Shown piece by piece: positions 19,784 through 29,741 of a stretch of 64,000 nt of DNA. A program made the translations under genes and the position numbers. The stretch is taken from the NCBI RefSeq assembly GCF_029814935.1, contig NZ_CP104582.1, positions 4,278,001 through 4,342,000 on the forward strand, read 5' to 3'. The notes beneath the pieces are model-generated. The model saw nothing but the letters and a program-made list of their open reading frames with translations, did not search any database and had not been told where the DNA came from. How positions within the stretch are numbered: position 1 is the first letter of the stretch; each line of letters opens with the position of its first letter. This stretch comes from Pseudomonas sp. GD03919 (lineage in GTDB: Bacteria; Pseudomonadota; Gammaproteobacteria; Pseudomonadales; Pseudomonadaceae).

Positions 19784-20105
19784 CGAACTCCAGCTCGGTG
19801 CCGCATTGCTCAAGGGTGATGCGCACCAGCATCTCGCCCAGTTGCTCGTCACTGGTATCGCAGATCCAGCGCCCTTCGGCCTCGTCGTAGTCGAAGTGAT
19901 AGCCACCGGAGCGGGCCGCCAGCCACAGCTGACGAATCGGCTCCTGACGGCTGAAGATCAGCTGGCTGCCATTGTCGAAGCGCACCGTCAGCACACCGGC
20001 GCTGTTCTCCAGATCGACGTCCAGGCCGCTGTCGTCGAAGATGTCCTCCACCGCCTGCTGGGTGGCATCGACCAGGTCGTGAAAGCGGGCTTCGCTCAGG
20101 CTCAT
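19773..20105 (-). CDS. cyaY: CyaY frataxin homologue
   Basis: 110 residues, MSLSEARFHDLVDATQQAVEDIFDDSGLDVDLENSAGVLTVRFDNGSQLIFSRQEPIRQLWLAARSGGYHFDYDEAEGRWICDTS. The acidic helix, the beta sheet and the W-Y-W aromatic pattern are the frataxin fold. It modulates iron delivery to the IscS-IscU complex. Usual length and usual neighbours. Confidence 0.95.
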   Translation of the reverse strand: MSLSEARFHDLVDATQQAVEDIFDDSGLDVDLENSAGVLTVRFDNGSQLIFSRQEPIRQLWLAARSGGYHFDYDEAEGRWICDTSDEQLGEMLVRITLEQCGTELEFDEL

Positions 20106-20174
20106 CGGGGTGTCCTCACTAGATGCAGCAACTGCAGAAAAATTAGCGGTAAGCGCCAGGCCAGAATAGCCGGC

Positions 20175-21212
20175 CTAGGCACAAAAGTGGCGACGGTACT
20201 CGCCCGGACTCGTTCCCGTCCAGCGACGAAATGCACGGGCCAACGAACCCGCTTCGCTGAAGCCGACCAGAAAGGCGATTTCCGCCAGCTCCAGCGCCGG
20301 GTCGCGCAAGTAGTGCAGCGCCAGCTGCTGGCGCGTTTCATCGACCAGCTGACTGAACGACAGGCCACCCTCGCGCAGACGCCGTTGCAAGGTCCGCGGG
20401 CTCAGCGCCAGGGCAGCAGCTATGGCCTCCAGGTCCGGCCCCTGCTCCGGCAACTGGCGCGCCAGCTCCAGGCGCGCGCGATCGAGTACGCCGTGCCCCT
20501 GGTTCAGTTCAGCCAGCAGCCGATCAGCGTAGGCATCGAGCATGCCGCGCACCTGCGCGTCGGCCTGGCTCAGCGGCGCTGCGAGCAGGCGCCTGGGAAA
20601 TACCAGGGCGTTGTCGGGCTGATCGAACTGCACCGGACAACGAAAGATACGCGCATGCTCCGAGGTATCGGCCGGTGCAGAATGCTGGAAACGCACCTCG
20701 GTCGGTGCGATGTCCAGGCCGCTGATCCAGCGCCCGAAACTGACCCAGCCGGCCAGGGTTTCCTCGCTCAGTTGCCGCTGCTGCTGTGCCAGTAGCGGCT
20801 GCCAGCGATGTGCGACCAGCGCTTCACCGTCCAAGCGGGCGGGCTCGTCGTCGAGCACCACCTGCCCCAGATTGCCGACCAGCGAGGCATAGCGCGCCTG
20901 GCGATGCAGCGCGTCGGCCAGGGTCGCGCAGCTCATGATCAGGTAACCGAGCACGCCGTAATAACCCGGCCGCACCGATTCCCCCAGATGCAGGCCCAGA
21001 TTCGGGTCACCGCTCAGGCGCACACCTTCGCCCAGCAGCGTCAGGTAGGCACTGGCCGCGATGCGCTGATCGCGCTGACCGAGCACTTCCGGGCCGAGCT
21101 GGGCATGGGCGAGCAGTGCCTCGGGTGCGATCCCCTGGCGCTGCAGGTATTCGACCAGCCCTTGCAGATAGGCCACGGAGACCGTGCCGGCCAGAATCGC
21201 AGGTTTGTCCAT
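20175..21212 (-). CDS. AraC family transcriptional regulator
   Basis: 345 residues. The long N-terminal part (VAYLQGLVEYLQRQGIAPEALLAHAQLGPEVLGQRDQRIAASAYLTLLGEGVRLSGDPNLGLHLGESVRPGYYGVLGYLIMSC) is the arabinose-binding-type domain of OruR/ArgR-like AraC regulators. The C terminus has two helix-turn-helices (ALALSPRTLQRRLREGGLSFSQLVDETRQQLALHYL and LAEIAFLVGFSEAGSLARAFRRWTGTSPGEYR). Its target is unknown. It is inserted between cyaY and lptM, divergent from lptM. Confidence 0.88.
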   Translation of the reverse strand: MDKPAILAGTVSVAYLQGLVEYLQRQGIAPEALLAHAQLGPEVLGQRDQRIAASAYLTLLGEGVRLSGDPNLGLHLGESVRPGYYGVLGYLIMSCATLADALHRQARYASLVGNLGQVVLDDEPARLDGEALVAHRWQPLLAQQQRQLSEETLAGWVSFGRWISGLDIAPTEVRFQHSAPADTSEHARIFRCPVQFDQPDNALVFPRRLLAAPLSQADAQVRGMLDAYADRLLAELNQGHGVLDRARLELARQLPEQGPDLEAIAAALALSPRTLQRRLREGGLSFSQLVDETRQQLALHYLRDPALELAEIAFLVGFSEAGSLARAFRRWTGTSPGEYRRHFCA

Positions 21213-21364
21213 CGAAGCTCCTCATGACGGCCCCCATGCTAACTCATGCCACGGCAGATGCAGATCGAGCCGGCGCCCCGCCAGGCGGGCGCCGGGCGCA
21301 TAGGCAAGGTGACGGGGGGTCGGTATACTCCGGCGCAATTCACGCTTATTTCAAGGACTGCCCC

Positions 21365-21490
21365 ATGAAGCGACTGACCCTCGCGCTCCTCGCCGCCGTT
21401 TGCCTGCTGGCCGGCTGCGGTCAGAAAGGCCCGCTGTACCTGCCGGGCGACGACAACGCCGGCAACAGCCGAGACCGTTTCGAACTCTGA
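21365..21490 (+). CDS. lptM: LptM (LppL) small lipoprotein
   Basis: 41 residues with a lipoprotein signal MKRLTLALLAAVCLLAGC, cleavage before Cys18, followed by GQKGPLYLPGDD. This is the YifL/LptM family, a tiny outer-membrane lipoprotein that helps LptD mature its disulfides. It sits 13 bp before lysA, the conserved order lppL-lysA-dapF of Pseudomonas. Confidence 0.9.
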   Translation: MKRLTLALLAAVCLLAGCGQKGPLYLPGDDNAGNSRDRFEL

Positions 21491-21503
21491 CAGGAGCTGC
21501 ACC

Positions 21504-22751
21504 ATGGAAGCCTTCAACTACCGCGACGGCGAGCTGTTCGCGGAAGGCGTCGCCTTGTCCGCGCTGGCCCAGCGCTTCGGCACGCCCACCTACGTTTATT
21601 CGCGCGCCCACATCGAAGGGCAGTACCGCGCCTATGCCGACGCCCTGGCGGGCATGCCGCACCTGGTCTGCTTCGCGGTGAAAGCCAACTCCAACATCGG
21701 CGTGCTCAACGTGCTGGCGCGCCTTGGCGCCGGCTTTGACATCGTCTCCAGCGGTGAGCTGGAGCGCGTGCTGGCCGCCGGTGGCGAACCGAGCCGCATC
21801 GTCTTCTCCGGTGTCGGCAAGAGCCGCGACGACATGCGCCGCGCGCTGGAAGTCGGCGTGCATTGCTTCAACGTCGAATCCAGTGTCGAGCTGGAGCGCC
21901 TGCAGAAGGTCGCCGCAGAACTGGGCGTCAAGGCGCCCGTCTCGCTGCGGGTCAACCCGGACGTGGACGCCGGCACCCACCCGTACATTTCCACCGGCCT
22001 CAAGGAAAACAAGTTCGGCATCGATATCGAGCAGGCCGAGGCGGTCTATGCCCGCGCTGCCGAGCTGCCGAACCTGGACGTGATTGGCGTCGACTGCCAT
22101 ATCGGCTCGCAGCTGACCACCCTCGAACCCTTCCTCGATGCGCTGGATCGCCTGCTGCTGCTGGTCGACAAGCTGGCCGCGCGCGGCATCACCATCAAGC
22201 ACCTGGATCTGGGCGGCGGCCTCGGCGTGCAATACCGCGACGAACAACCGCCGCTGGCCGGCGATTACATCGCCGCCGTGCGCAAGCGCCTGGCCGGCCG
22301 TGAGCTGTCGCTGGTATTCGAGCCGGGGCGCTTCATCGTCGCCAATGCCGGCGTGTTGCTGACCCAGGTCGAATACCTCAAGCACACCGAGCACAAGGAC
22401 TTCGCCATCGTCGATGCGGCGATGAACGACCTGATCCGTCCGGCCCTGTATCAGGCCTGGATGGACGTTTCGCCGGTGCAGCCGCGTGACGGCGAGGCGC
22501 GCCACTACGACCTGGTCGGGCCGATCTGCGAGACCGGTGATTTCCTGGCCAAGGATCGTCAGCTGGTGCTGGCCGAAGGCGACCTGCTGGCCGTGCGCTC
22601 GGCGGGTGCTTACGGCTTCGTCATGAGTTCCAACTACAACACCCGCGGCCGTGCCGCCGAGGTGCTGGTGGACGGCGAGCAGGCGTATGAAGTACGTCGT
22701 CGCGAGACGGTTCAAGAGCTCTACGCCGGCGAAAGCCTGCTGCCGGCCTGA
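21504..22751 (+). CDS. lysA: diaminopimelate decarboxylase
   Basis: 415 residues, a fold-III PLP enzyme. The PLP lysine is Lys60 in [14 protein letters not shown]; the glycine loop, [11 protein letters not shown], and the catalytic C-terminal [15 protein letters not shown] (Cys) and [12 protein letters not shown] are all present. It converts meso-diaminopimelate to lysine. AGGAGC lies 8 bp before the ATG. Confidence 0.97.
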   Translation: MEAFNYRDGELFAEGVALSALAQRFGTPTYVYSRAHIEGQYRAYADALAGMPHLVCFAVKANSNIGVLNVLARLGAGFDIVSSGELERVLAAGGEPSRIVFSGVGKSRDDMRRALEVGVHCFNVESSVELERLQKVAAELGVKAPVSLRVNPDVDAGTHPYISTGLKENKFGIDIEQAEAVYARAAELPNLDVIGVDCHIGSQLTTLEPFLDALDRLLLLVDKLAARGITIKHLDLGGGLGVQYRDEQPPLAGDYIAAVRKRLAGRELSLVFEPGRFIVANAGVLLTQVEYLKHTEHKDFAIVDAAMNDLIRPALYQAWMDVSPVQPRDGEARHYDLVGPICETGDFLAKDRQLVLAEGDLLAVRSAGAYGFVMSSNYNTRGRAAEVLVDGEQAYEVRRRETVQELYAGESLLPA

Positions 22752-22761
22752 GGGCGACGTC

Positions 22762-23592
22762 ATGCTATTGCGCTTTACCAAGATGCACGGCTTGGGCAAT
22801 GACTTCATGGTCCTCGACCTGATCAGTCAGCACGCCCACGTGCAACCCAAGCATGCCAAGCAGTGGGGCGACCGCCACACCGGCGTCGGCTTCGATCAGT
22901 TGCTGATCGTCGAGCCGCCGAGCCATCCGGACGTCGACTTCCGCTACCGCATCTTTAACGCCGACGGTTCGGAGGTGGAGCAATGTGGCAACGGCGCGCG
23001 CTGCTTCGCCCGCTTCGTACTGGACAAGCGCCTGACCACCAAGAAGGTGATTCGCGTCGAGACCAAGAGCGGCATCATCGAGCTGCGCGTGCAGAACGAC
23101 GGCCAGGTCTGCGTCAACATGGGCGCACCGCGCCTGCAGCCGGAACAGATCCCCTTCCAGGCCGAACAGGCGGCGCTCAGTTATCACGTCGAGGTCGACG
23201 GCCAAAGCGTCGAGCTGGCCGCACTGTCGATGGGCAACCCGCATGCGGTGCTGCGCGTCGACAGCGTCGATGACGCGCCCGTACACAGCCTCGGGCCGAA
23301 ACTGGAACACCACCCGCGCTTCCCGCAACGGGTCAACGTCGGCTTCCTCCAGGTGCTTGATCGCCAGCATGCGCGTCTGCGCGTATGGGAGCGTGGCGCC
23401 GGCGAAACCCAGGCTTGCGGCACCGGCGCCTGCGCCGCAGCGGTCGCGGCGATTCGCCAGGGCTGGATGGATTCGCCCGTGCAACTGGAGCTGCCGGGCG
23501 GCAAACTGTCCATCGAATGGGCAGGCGACGGTCAGCCGGTTATGATGACCGGCCCGGCTGCCCGCGTATACGAAGGACAGATTCGCCTATGA
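22762..23592 (+). CDS. dapF: diaminopimelate epimerase
   Basis: 276 residues. Both catalytic cysteines are visible in [13 protein letters not shown] and [18 protein letters not shown]. It begins [20 protein letters not shown], the family start. It epimerises LL- to meso-diaminopimelate, used for lysine (by LysA, 10 bp upstream) and for peptidoglycan. Its stop overlaps the start of the next gene by 4 bp. Confidence 0.97.
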   Translation: MLLRFTKMHGLGNDFMVLDLISQHAHVQPKHAKQWGDRHTGVGFDQLLIVEPPSHPDVDFRYRIFNADGSEVEQCGNGARCFARFVLDKRLTTKKVIRVETKSGIIELRVQNDGQVCVNMGAPRLQPEQIPFQAEQAALSYHVEVDGQSVELAALSMGNPHAVLRVDSVDDAPVHSLGPKLEHHPRFPQRVNVGFLQVLDRQHARLRVWERGAGETQACGTGACAAAVAAIRQGWMDSPVQLELPGGKLSIEWAGDGQPVMMTGPAARVYEGQIRL

Positions 23593-24287
23593 CCGACCAG
23601 CAGGATTCGCCCAAACCGCTCGATTCGGAAACGGTCGCCGCCTATTTGCGCCTGCACCCGGAGTTCTTCATCGACCATGAAGAACTCATCCCCGAACTGC
23701 GCATTCCGCACCAGCCCGGCAACGCTGTGTCGCTGGTCGAGCGCCAGGTCAAGTTGCTGCGTGAGCGCAACATCGAGATGCGCCACCGCCTTGGCCAGTT
23801 GATGGACGTGGCGCGCGACAACGACCGCCTGTTCGACAAGACGCGTCGCCTGGTGCTCGACCTGCTCGATGCCGGCAGCCTTGAGGAAGTGGTCGGTGTG
23901 GTTGAAGACAGCCTGCGCCATGAATTCCAGGTGCCCTTCGTTGGCCTGATCCTGTTCAGCGACAACAAGCTGCCGGTCGGTCGCTCGGTCAGCTCGGCCG
24001 AGGCGCATCAACAGGTCGGCGGCCTGCTCAGCGGCGGCAAGACCATCTGCGGCGTATTGCGCCCGCACGAGCTGGAGTTTCTCTTCGGCAAGGAAGACGC
24101 GGCGCAAGTCGGCTCCGCCGCCGTGGTCAGCCTCAACCATCAGGGCCTGCATGGCATTCTCGCCATCGGCAGCGCCGACCCGCAGCACTACAAGAGTTCG
24201 CTCGGCACCTTGTTCCTCAGCTATATCGCCGAAGTACTGGCACGTGTCGTGCCCGGTTTCTCCACACCGCTGCGTTCGGTACGCTAG
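23589..24287 (+). CDS. DUF484 family protein
   Basis: 232 residues. It starts [88 protein letters not shown], the DUF484 signature, followed by a GAF-like domain. It is always coded between dapF and xerC in gammaproteobacteria. Function unknown. Translationally coupled to dapF by an ATGA overlap. Confidence 0.92.
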   Translation: MTDQQDSPKPLDSETVAAYLRLHPEFFIDHEELIPELRIPHQPGNAVSLVERQVKLLRERNIEMRHRLGQLMDVARDNDRLFDKTRRLVLDLLDAGSLEEVVGVVEDSLRHEFQVPFVGLILFSDNKLPVGRSVSSAEAHQQVGGLLSGGKTICGVLRPHELEFLFGKEDAAQVGSAAVVSLNHQGLHGILAIGSADPQHYKSSLGTLFLSYIAEVLARVVPGFSTPLRSVR

Positions 24288-24296
24288 GTCGTGTAG

Positions 24297-24320
24297 GGTG
24301 GATGATGAAGCTCATCCACC
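24297..24320. repeat. REP-like palindrome between DUF484 gene and xerC
   Basis: Perfect 9-bp arms GGTGGATGA/TCATCCACC around a 6-bp loop, preceded by GTAG. A near copy with arms GGTGGATAA/TTATCCACC lies at 51445-51470, which makes it a repeat family rather than a private operator. Confidence 0.7.
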
Positions 24321-24344
24321 TTCGGCCCGCTCGGAACCCCGCAC

Positions 24345-25247
24345 GTGACACTTGAAGCCCACCTCGACGCGTACATCGAACACCTGCGCCGCGAGCGCCA
24401 GGTGTCGACGCATACCCTCGACGGCTATCGGCGTGATCTCGGCAAGGTGCGGGCATTCTGCGAAGCCGAAGGCCTGAGCGACTGGGCCGGGCTGGACACA
24501 CGCAACCTGCGCCGGCTGGTCGCCCGCCTGCATCAGCAGGGCCTGGCAAGCCGCAGCCTGGCGCGCCTGCTCTCGGCCACCCGCGGCCTCTATCAATATC
24601 TGTTGCGTGAAGGCCTGTGCCGTCACGATCCGGCGACCGGCCTGAGCCCGCCAAAACGCGAGCGCCGCCTTCCCCGCACCTTGGACGCCGACCGCAGCGC
24701 GCAACTGCTCGACGGCGCAGTCGAGGACGACTTCATCGCCCGCCGCGATCAGGCCATGCTCGAGCTGTTCTATTCCTCGGGCCTGCGCCTGTCCGAACTG
24801 GTCGGACTCGATCTCGACGGCCTGGACCTGCCCGCCGGTCTGGTACGCGTGCGCGGCAAAGGCAACAAGGTGCGCGAACTGCCGGTCGGCAGCATGGCGC
24901 GACAGGCACTGGAACACTGGCTGCCACTGCGCAAGCTGGCCAACCCCAACGATGGTGCCGTGTTCATCAGCCAGCAGGGCCGACGCCTGGGGCCACGCGC
25001 TGTGCAACTGCGCGTGCGCCAGGCCGGCGTGCGCGAACTGGGCCAGCACCTGCATCCACACATGCTGCGCCACAGCTTCGCCAGTCATATGCTGGAATCC
25101 TCACAGGATCTGCGCGCGGTACAGGAGCTGCTCGGTCATGCCGATATCGCCACCACGCAGATCTACACCCACCTGGACTTCCAACACCTGGCCAGTGTCT
25201 ACGACCAGACCCATCCACGTGCCAAGCGCAAAGGCGGCTCCGAATGA
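24345..25247 (+). CDS. xerC: XerC tyrosine recombinase
   Basis: 300 residues from a GTG start. Catalytic residues are visible in order: Arg in [14 protein letters not shown], Lys in [39 protein letters not shown] with the nucleophilic Tyr. XerC with XerD resolves chromosome dimers at dif. A REP-like hairpin sits just upstream. Its stop overlaps the following HAD gene by 4 bp. Confidence 0.95.
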   Translation: MTLEAHLDAYIEHLRRERQVSTHTLDGYRRDLGKVRAFCEAEGLSDWAGLDTRNLRRLVARLHQQGLASRSLARLLSATRGLYQYLLREGLCRHDPATGLSPPKRERRLPRTLDADRSAQLLDGAVEDDFIARRDQAMLELFYSSGLRLSELVGLDLDGLDLPAGLVRVRGKGNKVRELPVGSMARQALEHWLPLRKLANPNDGAVFISQQGRRLGPRAVQLRVRQAGVRELGQHLHPHMLRHSFASHMLESSQDLRAVQELLGHADIATTQIYTHLDFQHLASVYDQTHPRAKRKGGSE

Positions 25248-25951
25248 GCATTAAACTGATCACCTTCGACCTCGACGACACCCTGTGGGACGTCACTCCG
25301 GTGATGCAGGATGCCGAAGCCGCCCTGCGCAATTGGCTGGCCTTGCATGCGCCGCGCCTGGGCGCGGTGCCGGTCGAACACCTGTGGGCGGTCCGCAGCC
25401 GTCTGCTCGACGCCGAGCCGATGCTCAAGCATCGCCTCAGCGAGCTGCGCCGGCGCATTCTGTTTCACGCCCTGGAAGACGCCGGCTACCCGCACAGCGA
25501 GGCGCAGACGCTGGCCGAAGCAGGATTCCAGGTCTTTCTCAGCGCCCGCCATCAGGTCGAACTGTTCACCGAGGTGCATCCGACGCTGGAGGCCTTGGCC
25601 GAGCGCTTCATGCTCGGGGTAATCACCAATGGCAATGCCGACGTGCGGCGCCTGGGTCTATCGGACTACTTCCAGTTCGCCCTGTGCGCCGAAGAACTGG
25701 GCATCGGCAAACCCGACCCGAAACCTTTCCGTGAAGCACTCAGCCGCGCAGGCGGCGTGGCGGCCGAGCGCGCCGTGCACATCGGCGATCATCCCAGTGA
25801 CGACATTGCCGGCGCCCAGGCAGCCGGGATGCGTGCGATCTGGTTCAACCCGCAAGGGCGGGCCTGGGAGGGTGAAACCACCCCGGATGCGCAGATCGCC
25901 AGCCTGGCCGAGCTACCGGCACTGCTGAGCAGCTGGATGCGTTACTTGTAG
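25244..25951 (+). CDS. HAD family hydrolase
   Basis: 235 residues. Motif I is FDLDDTLWD (nucleophile Asp9, acid Asp11), motif II VITNGN, motif III K in GKPDPKPF, motif [26 protein letters not shown] helical cap lies between residues about 20 and 95. It belongs to the YigB branch, which in E. coli dephosphorylates FMN; gene order xerC-yigB supports the same role. The stop codon lies inside the GTAG of a REP palindrome. Confidence 0.87.
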   Translation: MSIKLITFDLDDTLWDVTPVMQDAEAALRNWLALHAPRLGAVPVEHLWAVRSRLLDAEPMLKHRLSELRRRILFHALEDAGYPHSEAQTLAEAGFQVFLSARHQVELFTEVHPTLEALAERFMLGVITNGNADVRRLGLSDYFQFALCAEELGIGKPDPKPFREALSRAGGVAAERAVHIGDHPSDDIAGAQAAGMRAIWFNPQGRAWEGETTPDAQIASLAELPALLSSWMRYL

Positions 25952-26011
25952 GAGCCCGCTTGCGGGCTATCAGGACGTCGGCAAGTGGATCGCCCGCAAG
26001 CGGGCTCCTAC
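25948..26011. repeat. pair of inverted REP palindromes
   Basis: Two copies facing each other: the 20-bp unit starting GTAGGAGCCCGC at 25948-25967 and its exact reverse complement at 25992-26011, each internally palindromic around the G/C core. Typical of Pseudomonas bicluster REP elements. The left copy contributes the stop codon of the HAD gene. Confidence 0.88.
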
Positions 26012-26086
26012 GAGATGCCGGCGCGGGCATACTGCGCCCCCCTTGATCTGCGCCGCCCTGGATTGCCGCCAGGGCTGGCGTACCAC

Positions 26087-26111
26087 AAAAAACCCGCCAC
26101 AGGGGCGGGCT
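26087..26111 (-). terminator. terminator of sutA
   Basis: On the minus strand GCCCGCC, a 5-base loop, GGCGGGT and then TTTTTT. It lies about 20 bp after the sutA stop. Confidence 0.88.
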
Positions 26112-26129
26112 CCTTGTAGCTAGCCGTCC

Positions 26130-26453
26130 TCAGATGGGGCGGCTGCCGTATTTGCTGTCGGGCTTCTTGGGCGGGTCGGCGACCACGTTGGGCTCCACCT
26201 CCTGCACCTTGCCACCACGGGCGAGGAACTCTTCCATGGCGCGGGCCAGGGCGTCGCGCTCCTTCTGCTTGGCTTCGATGCTCGGCAGCTCGTCGACCTC
26301 GACAGACTTGGCCTTGCTCTTCTTGCTGCTGGCTACGACCTCGCCGTCGCCTTCATCGTCGCCACTGTCGCCGTCATCGGCTGCAGCCAGTTCCTCACCG
26401 TCGTCCTCATCGGCCGCTTCCAGATCGTCTTGTTCCAGGTCTTCGTCGCTCAT
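26130..26453 (-). CDS. sutA: SutA, RNA polymerase-binding slow-growth regulator
   Basis: 107 residues. The first half is an acidic disordered run (MSDEDLEQDDLEAADEDDGEELAAADDGDSGDDEG). The second half, LPSIEAKQKERDALARAMEEFLARGGKVQEVEPNVVADPPKKPDSKYGSRPI, matches SutA, which binds RNA polymerase and raises transcription of ribosomal and other genes in slowly growing P. aeruginosa. Start at 26453; the ORF from 26465 adds four residues without support. Confidence 0.88.
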   Translation of the reverse strand: MSDEDLEQDDLEAADEDDGEELAAADDGDSGDDEGDGEVVASSKKSKAKSVEVDELPSIEAKQKERDALARAMEEFLARGGKVQEVEPNVVADPPKKPDSKYGSRPI

Positions 26454-26529
26454 GTTCAACCTCATGACTTGCGAAAAGCAGGTTAGTTATAGCCCAGTCG
26501 CGCAGTGAACACCGCACCACCGGAAAAAT

Positions 26530-26955
26530 TCAAATAGCCTCGCCCTGCAGGGTCGCCACCACTCGCCGAGCACCGCCATGATCGCGATGCTCGCCCAGGT
26601 AAATACCCTGCCAGGTGCCCAGCGCCAGCCGTCCCTGCTGTATCGGCAGCTGCAGCTGAACGCCCAGCAGACTGCCCTTGAAGTGCGCCGGCAAATCGTC
26701 CGGCCCTTCGTCATCGTGCTCGTAGCCCGACTCACCCTGCGGCACCAGACGGTTGAAGAAGCGCTCGAAATCCCGGCGCACTGCAGGGTCGGCGTTCTCG
26801 TTGACCGTCAGCGATGCCGAGGTGTGCTGCAGCCACAGGTGCAGCAGACCGACACGCACCTGCGCCAGTTCCGGCAATGCGCCCAGCACCTCTTCGGTCA
26901 CCAGATGAAAACCGCGCTCACGCGGACGCAGACTGATGATGCGTTGCTGCCACAT
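26530..26955 (-). CDS. yjbQ: YjbQ family protein (secondary thiamine-phosphate synthase fold)
   Basis: 141 residues, [72 protein letters not shown]... [30 protein letters not shown] and [15 protein letters not shown] are the UPF0047/YjbQ hallmarks. Weak thiamine-phosphate synthase activity is reported for the family; its physiological role is unclear. Confidence 0.9.
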   Translation of the reverse strand: MWQQRIISLRPRERGFHLVTEEVLGALPELAQVRVGLLHLWLQHTSASLTVNENADPAVRRDFERFFNRLVPQGESGYEHDDEGPDDLPAHFKGSLLGVQLQLPIQQGRLALGTWQGIYLGEHRDHGGARRVVATLQGEAI

Positions 26956-27014
26956 GCCGCTCTCACTCTCGATGGCTCCAGCGCGCGCATTCTAGCGTGC
27001 TGCCAGAAAAAACA

Positions 27015-27036
27015 AAGGGCGCCTAAAGGCGCCCTT
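27015..27036 (-). terminator. terminator of the glnK-amt operon
   Basis: Perfect 9-bp stem AAGGGCGCC/GGCGCCCTT with a TAAA loop, followed on the minus strand by TTTGTTTTTTC, 18 bp beyond the amt stop. Confidence 0.92.
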
Positions 27037-27053
27037 GTCATTCCCGGCGAAAC

Positions 27054-28307
27054 TCACTTCTTGCCGGTGAACTCCGGGTAGGCTTCCATGCCGCATTCGG
27101 CGATGTCCACACCCTCGTATTCCTCTTCTTCGCTGACGCGCAGGCCGATCACCGCCTTGATGATGCTCCACACGATCAGGCTGGCGATGAACACCCAGGC
27201 GAAGATGCTGACGATACCCAGCAGCTGGGCCCCCAGGCTGGCGTCCGGGTTGGTCAGGCAGACAGCCAGCAGACCCCAGATACCTACGACGCCGTGCACC
27301 GAGATGGCACCGACCGGATCGTCGATCTTGATCTTGTCCAGGCCCAGGATAGAGAACACGACCAGTACGCCACCGACGCCACCGATCAGAGTCGCTTGCA
27401 GCGCACTCGGGGTCAGCGGCTCAGCGGTAATGGCAACCAGGCCAGCCAGAGCACCGTTCAGCGCCATGGTCAGGTCGGCCTTGCCGAAAAGGATGCGCGC
27501 CACGACCAGTGCAGCCAGCAAGCCACCGGCTGCGGCCATGTTGGTGTTGACGAACACCTGGGCCACGGCGTTGGCGTCTTCGATGGTGCTCATCTTCAGC
27601 TGCGAGCCACCGTTGAAGCCGAACCAGCCCATCCACAGGATGAAGGTACCCAGGGTCGCCATCGGCAGGTTGGCACCCGGAATGGCGTTGACCTGACCAT
27701 TGGCACCGTACTTGCCTTTACGCGCACCGAGCAGGATCACGCCAGCCAGCGCTGCGGTGGCACCTGCCATGTGGACGATGCCGGAACCGGCGAAATCGAG
27801 GAAGCCTGCTTCGTTGAGGAAGCCCGAACCCCATTTCCAGAAGCCCTGTACCGGGTAGATGAAACCGGTCATGACCACGGCGAAGGCCAGGAAGGCCCAC
27901 AGCTTCATGCGCTCGGCAACGGCACCGGAGACCACCGACATGCAGGTGGCAGCGAACACGATCTGGAAGAAGAAATCGGAGCGAGCCGCGTAGTATGGCG
28001 CATCGTCGCCACCAGCCAGCACGGCATCGACGGCGTTCTCGTCACCAATCAGGAAGCCCAGACTGGGGAAGATGCCGCCTTCCGGGCTGGAGTACATGAT
28101 GTGATAACCAATCACCAGATACATCACGCTCGCCAAGGCGTACAGAGCGATGTTCTTGGTCAGGATCTCGGTGGTGTTCTTGGCGCGCACCAGGCCGGAT
28201 TCGAGCATGGCGAAGCCAGCTGCCATCCACATCACCAAGGCCCCACAGATCAAAAAGTAGAAGGTATCGAAGCCGTACTGCAATGCAGTCAATGCTGTGT
28301 TATCCAT
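27054..28307 (-). CDS. amt: ammonium transporter (Amt family)
   Basis: 417 residues with about 11 transmembrane helices. It begins MDNTALTALQYGFDTFYFLICGALVMWMAAGFAMLESGLVRAKNTTEILTKNIALYALASVMYLVIGYHIMYS. The twin pore histidines are in GSGIVHMAGATAALAG and ISVHGVVGIWGLLAV. It has no cleavable signal peptide and is of the Amt sub-type seen in marine bacteria and some Pseudomonas, not the AmtB with an N-terminal signal that normally follows glnK in P. aeruginosa. Its position after glnK implies GlnK gating. Confidence 0.9.
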   Translation of the reverse strand: MDNTALTALQYGFDTFYFLICGALVMWMAAGFAMLESGLVRAKNTTEILTKNIALYALASVMYLVIGYHIMYSSPEGGIFPSLGFLIGDENAVDAVLAGGDDAPYYAARSDFFFQIVFAATCMSVVSGAVAERMKLWAFLAFAVVMTGFIYPVQGFWKWGSGFLNEAGFLDFAGSGIVHMAGATAALAGVILLGARKGKYGANGQVNAIPGANLPMATLGTFILWMGWFGFNGGSQLKMSTIEDANAVAQVFVNTNMAAAGGLLAALVVARILFGKADLTMALNGALAGLVAITAEPLTPSALQATLIGGVGGVLVVFSILGLDKIKIDDPVGAISVHGVVGIWGLLAVCLTNPDASLGAQLLGIVSIFAWVFIASLIVWSIIKAVIGLRVSEEEEYEGVDIAECGMEAYPEFTGKK

Positions 28308-28387
28308 TTTTCACCTCTTGCCGGCGCTTTCGTTGCGCGCTGTTCGGTTGAAACGTCCAGGTTGGCGCCGGACGCGTTCCGCATGCT

Positions 28388-28606
28388 TTACAGGTCGTTG
28401 CTACGCTCGTTCAGGACAGCTGGAACCCCGTAAACCGCTTGGCGGCCAGACGTTCCCATCACTAGGCAGAGCGCAAGACCTGAGAGGGTCTGGCACAGCA
28501 GAGCGGCGAGGGCATCGCCAGCTCCGGCATTCGCCTTCGAGTACGGCGCACGGGCAGAACTCGAGGGCAAAAGGGCTCCTAGCCCTGCGAAAGATCGCAG
28601 AGTCAT
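28388..28606 (-). pseudogene. possible remnant of the original amtB leader, between glnK and amt
   Basis: A 72-codon frame on the minus strand with a good Shine-Dalgarno (AGGAG) beginning MTLRSFAGLGALL. That is how the signal peptide of Pseudomonas AmtB starts (MTLRKxAGLGALLS, from memory of the family), but the sequence then loses all resemblance and no transmembrane domain follows. It starts exactly where amtB should start, 36 bp after glnK. Only 13 residues support the claim, so a small unrelated ORF remains possible. Confidence 0.4.
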
Positions 28607-28642
28607 GGGTTTACTCCTGGGGCGTGGGGTTCGGAGGCTTGC

Positions 28643-29038
<396 letters not shown>

Positions 29039-29064
29039 CTAAGCGCAGTGTCTGGCTTTTGTAA

Positions 29065-29081
29065 TGCACCGACCGCTCCAG
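29065..29081 (-). promoter_or_regulatory. candidate sigma-54 promoter of glnK
   Basis: On the minus strand CTGGAGCGGTCGGTGCA has the GG and GC pairs ten bases apart that RpoN needs (consensus TGGCAC-N5-TTGC). It lies about 84 bp upstream of the glnK start. Match is partial. Confidence 0.45.
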
Positions 29082-29272
29082 CCTGGCGTGATCGATACCC
29101 ACCAACCGCTCCCGACGAAACACTCCCCGCTTCGCCTGCCGCACCGGAACTGCATCGGTGCATGCGTTGCTGGGGTCTAAGCAGAAAGCTTGCCAGCTCA
29201 CGCAAAAGCGCCATCTATCAAGCCTTTACCTGTTTCGGGCGGCATTGTCCGGCCCTTCACACCGGACGCGCC

Positions 29273-29288
29273 GCACACATTTGGTGCA
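29273..29288. promoter_or_regulatory. candidate NtrC binding site
   Basis: GCACACATTTGGTGCA is close to the NtrC consensus GCACYA-N3-TGGTGC. It lies about 190 bp upstream of the candidate RpoN promoter, a normal enhancer distance. The rest of the 409-bp gap between glnK and ubiK (28982-29390) shows nothing else I can name. Confidence 0.45.
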
Positions 29289-29390
29289 TCGACATATCAC
29301 GCAATGCTCAAAAATCGTGCAGACCACGCCTGAACATCCCGCTGACAGCTGCGTGCTACACTGCCGACCGTTTGTTTACGGAACCTGATC

Positions 29391-29648
29391 ATGCTGCCGC
29401 CAAAAGCCCTGCTCGACACCCTCAGCACTCACGCCTCGCGCCTGTTCAGTGGCGACAGCCCGCTGCCGCGTGCCGAACTGGAGGTACAGTTCAAAGCGCT
29501 GTTGCAGAGCGGCTTCAGCAAGCTCGATCTGGTCAGCCGAGAGGAGTTCGACAGCCAGATGGTGGTGCTGGCCCGCACCCGTGCCCGCCTCGAGGCACTG
29601 GAGGCCAAAGTCGTCGAACTGGAAGCCAAGCTCACTGCCGCAGACTAA
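29391..29648 (+). CDS. ubiK: UbiK ubiquinone biosynthesis accessory factor
   Basis: 85 residues, MLPPKALLDTLSTHASRLFSGDSPLPRAELEVQFKALLQSGFSKLDLVSREEFDSQMVVLARTRARLEALEAKVVELEAKLTAAD. The FDxQxxVLxRTRxxLExLExKVxxLE coiled coil is the YqiC/UbiK (membrane fusogenic protein) signature. It helps the late hydroxylation complex of aerobic ubiquinone synthesis. Normal neighbour of comM in Pseudomonas. Confidence 0.93.
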   Translation: MLPPKALLDTLSTHASRLFSGDSPLPRAELEVQFKALLQSGFSKLDLVSREEFDSQMVVLARTRARLEALEAKVVELEAKLTAAD

Positions 29649-29657
29649 GGTTATGTT

Positions 29658-29708
29658 GTAGGAGCGGCTTCAGCCGCGAACAGGCTTCGCGGCTGAAGCC
29701 GCTCCTAC
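29658..29708. repeat. REP palindrome pair between ubiK and comM
   Basis: A 23-bp unit starting GTAGGAGCGGCTTCAGCC and its exact reverse complement, separated by 5 bp. It can also fold as one long hairpin after ubiK. Confidence 0.88.
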
Positions 29709-29741
29709 AGGCACTGCACCCCACCTGATCAAGGAGCGATC

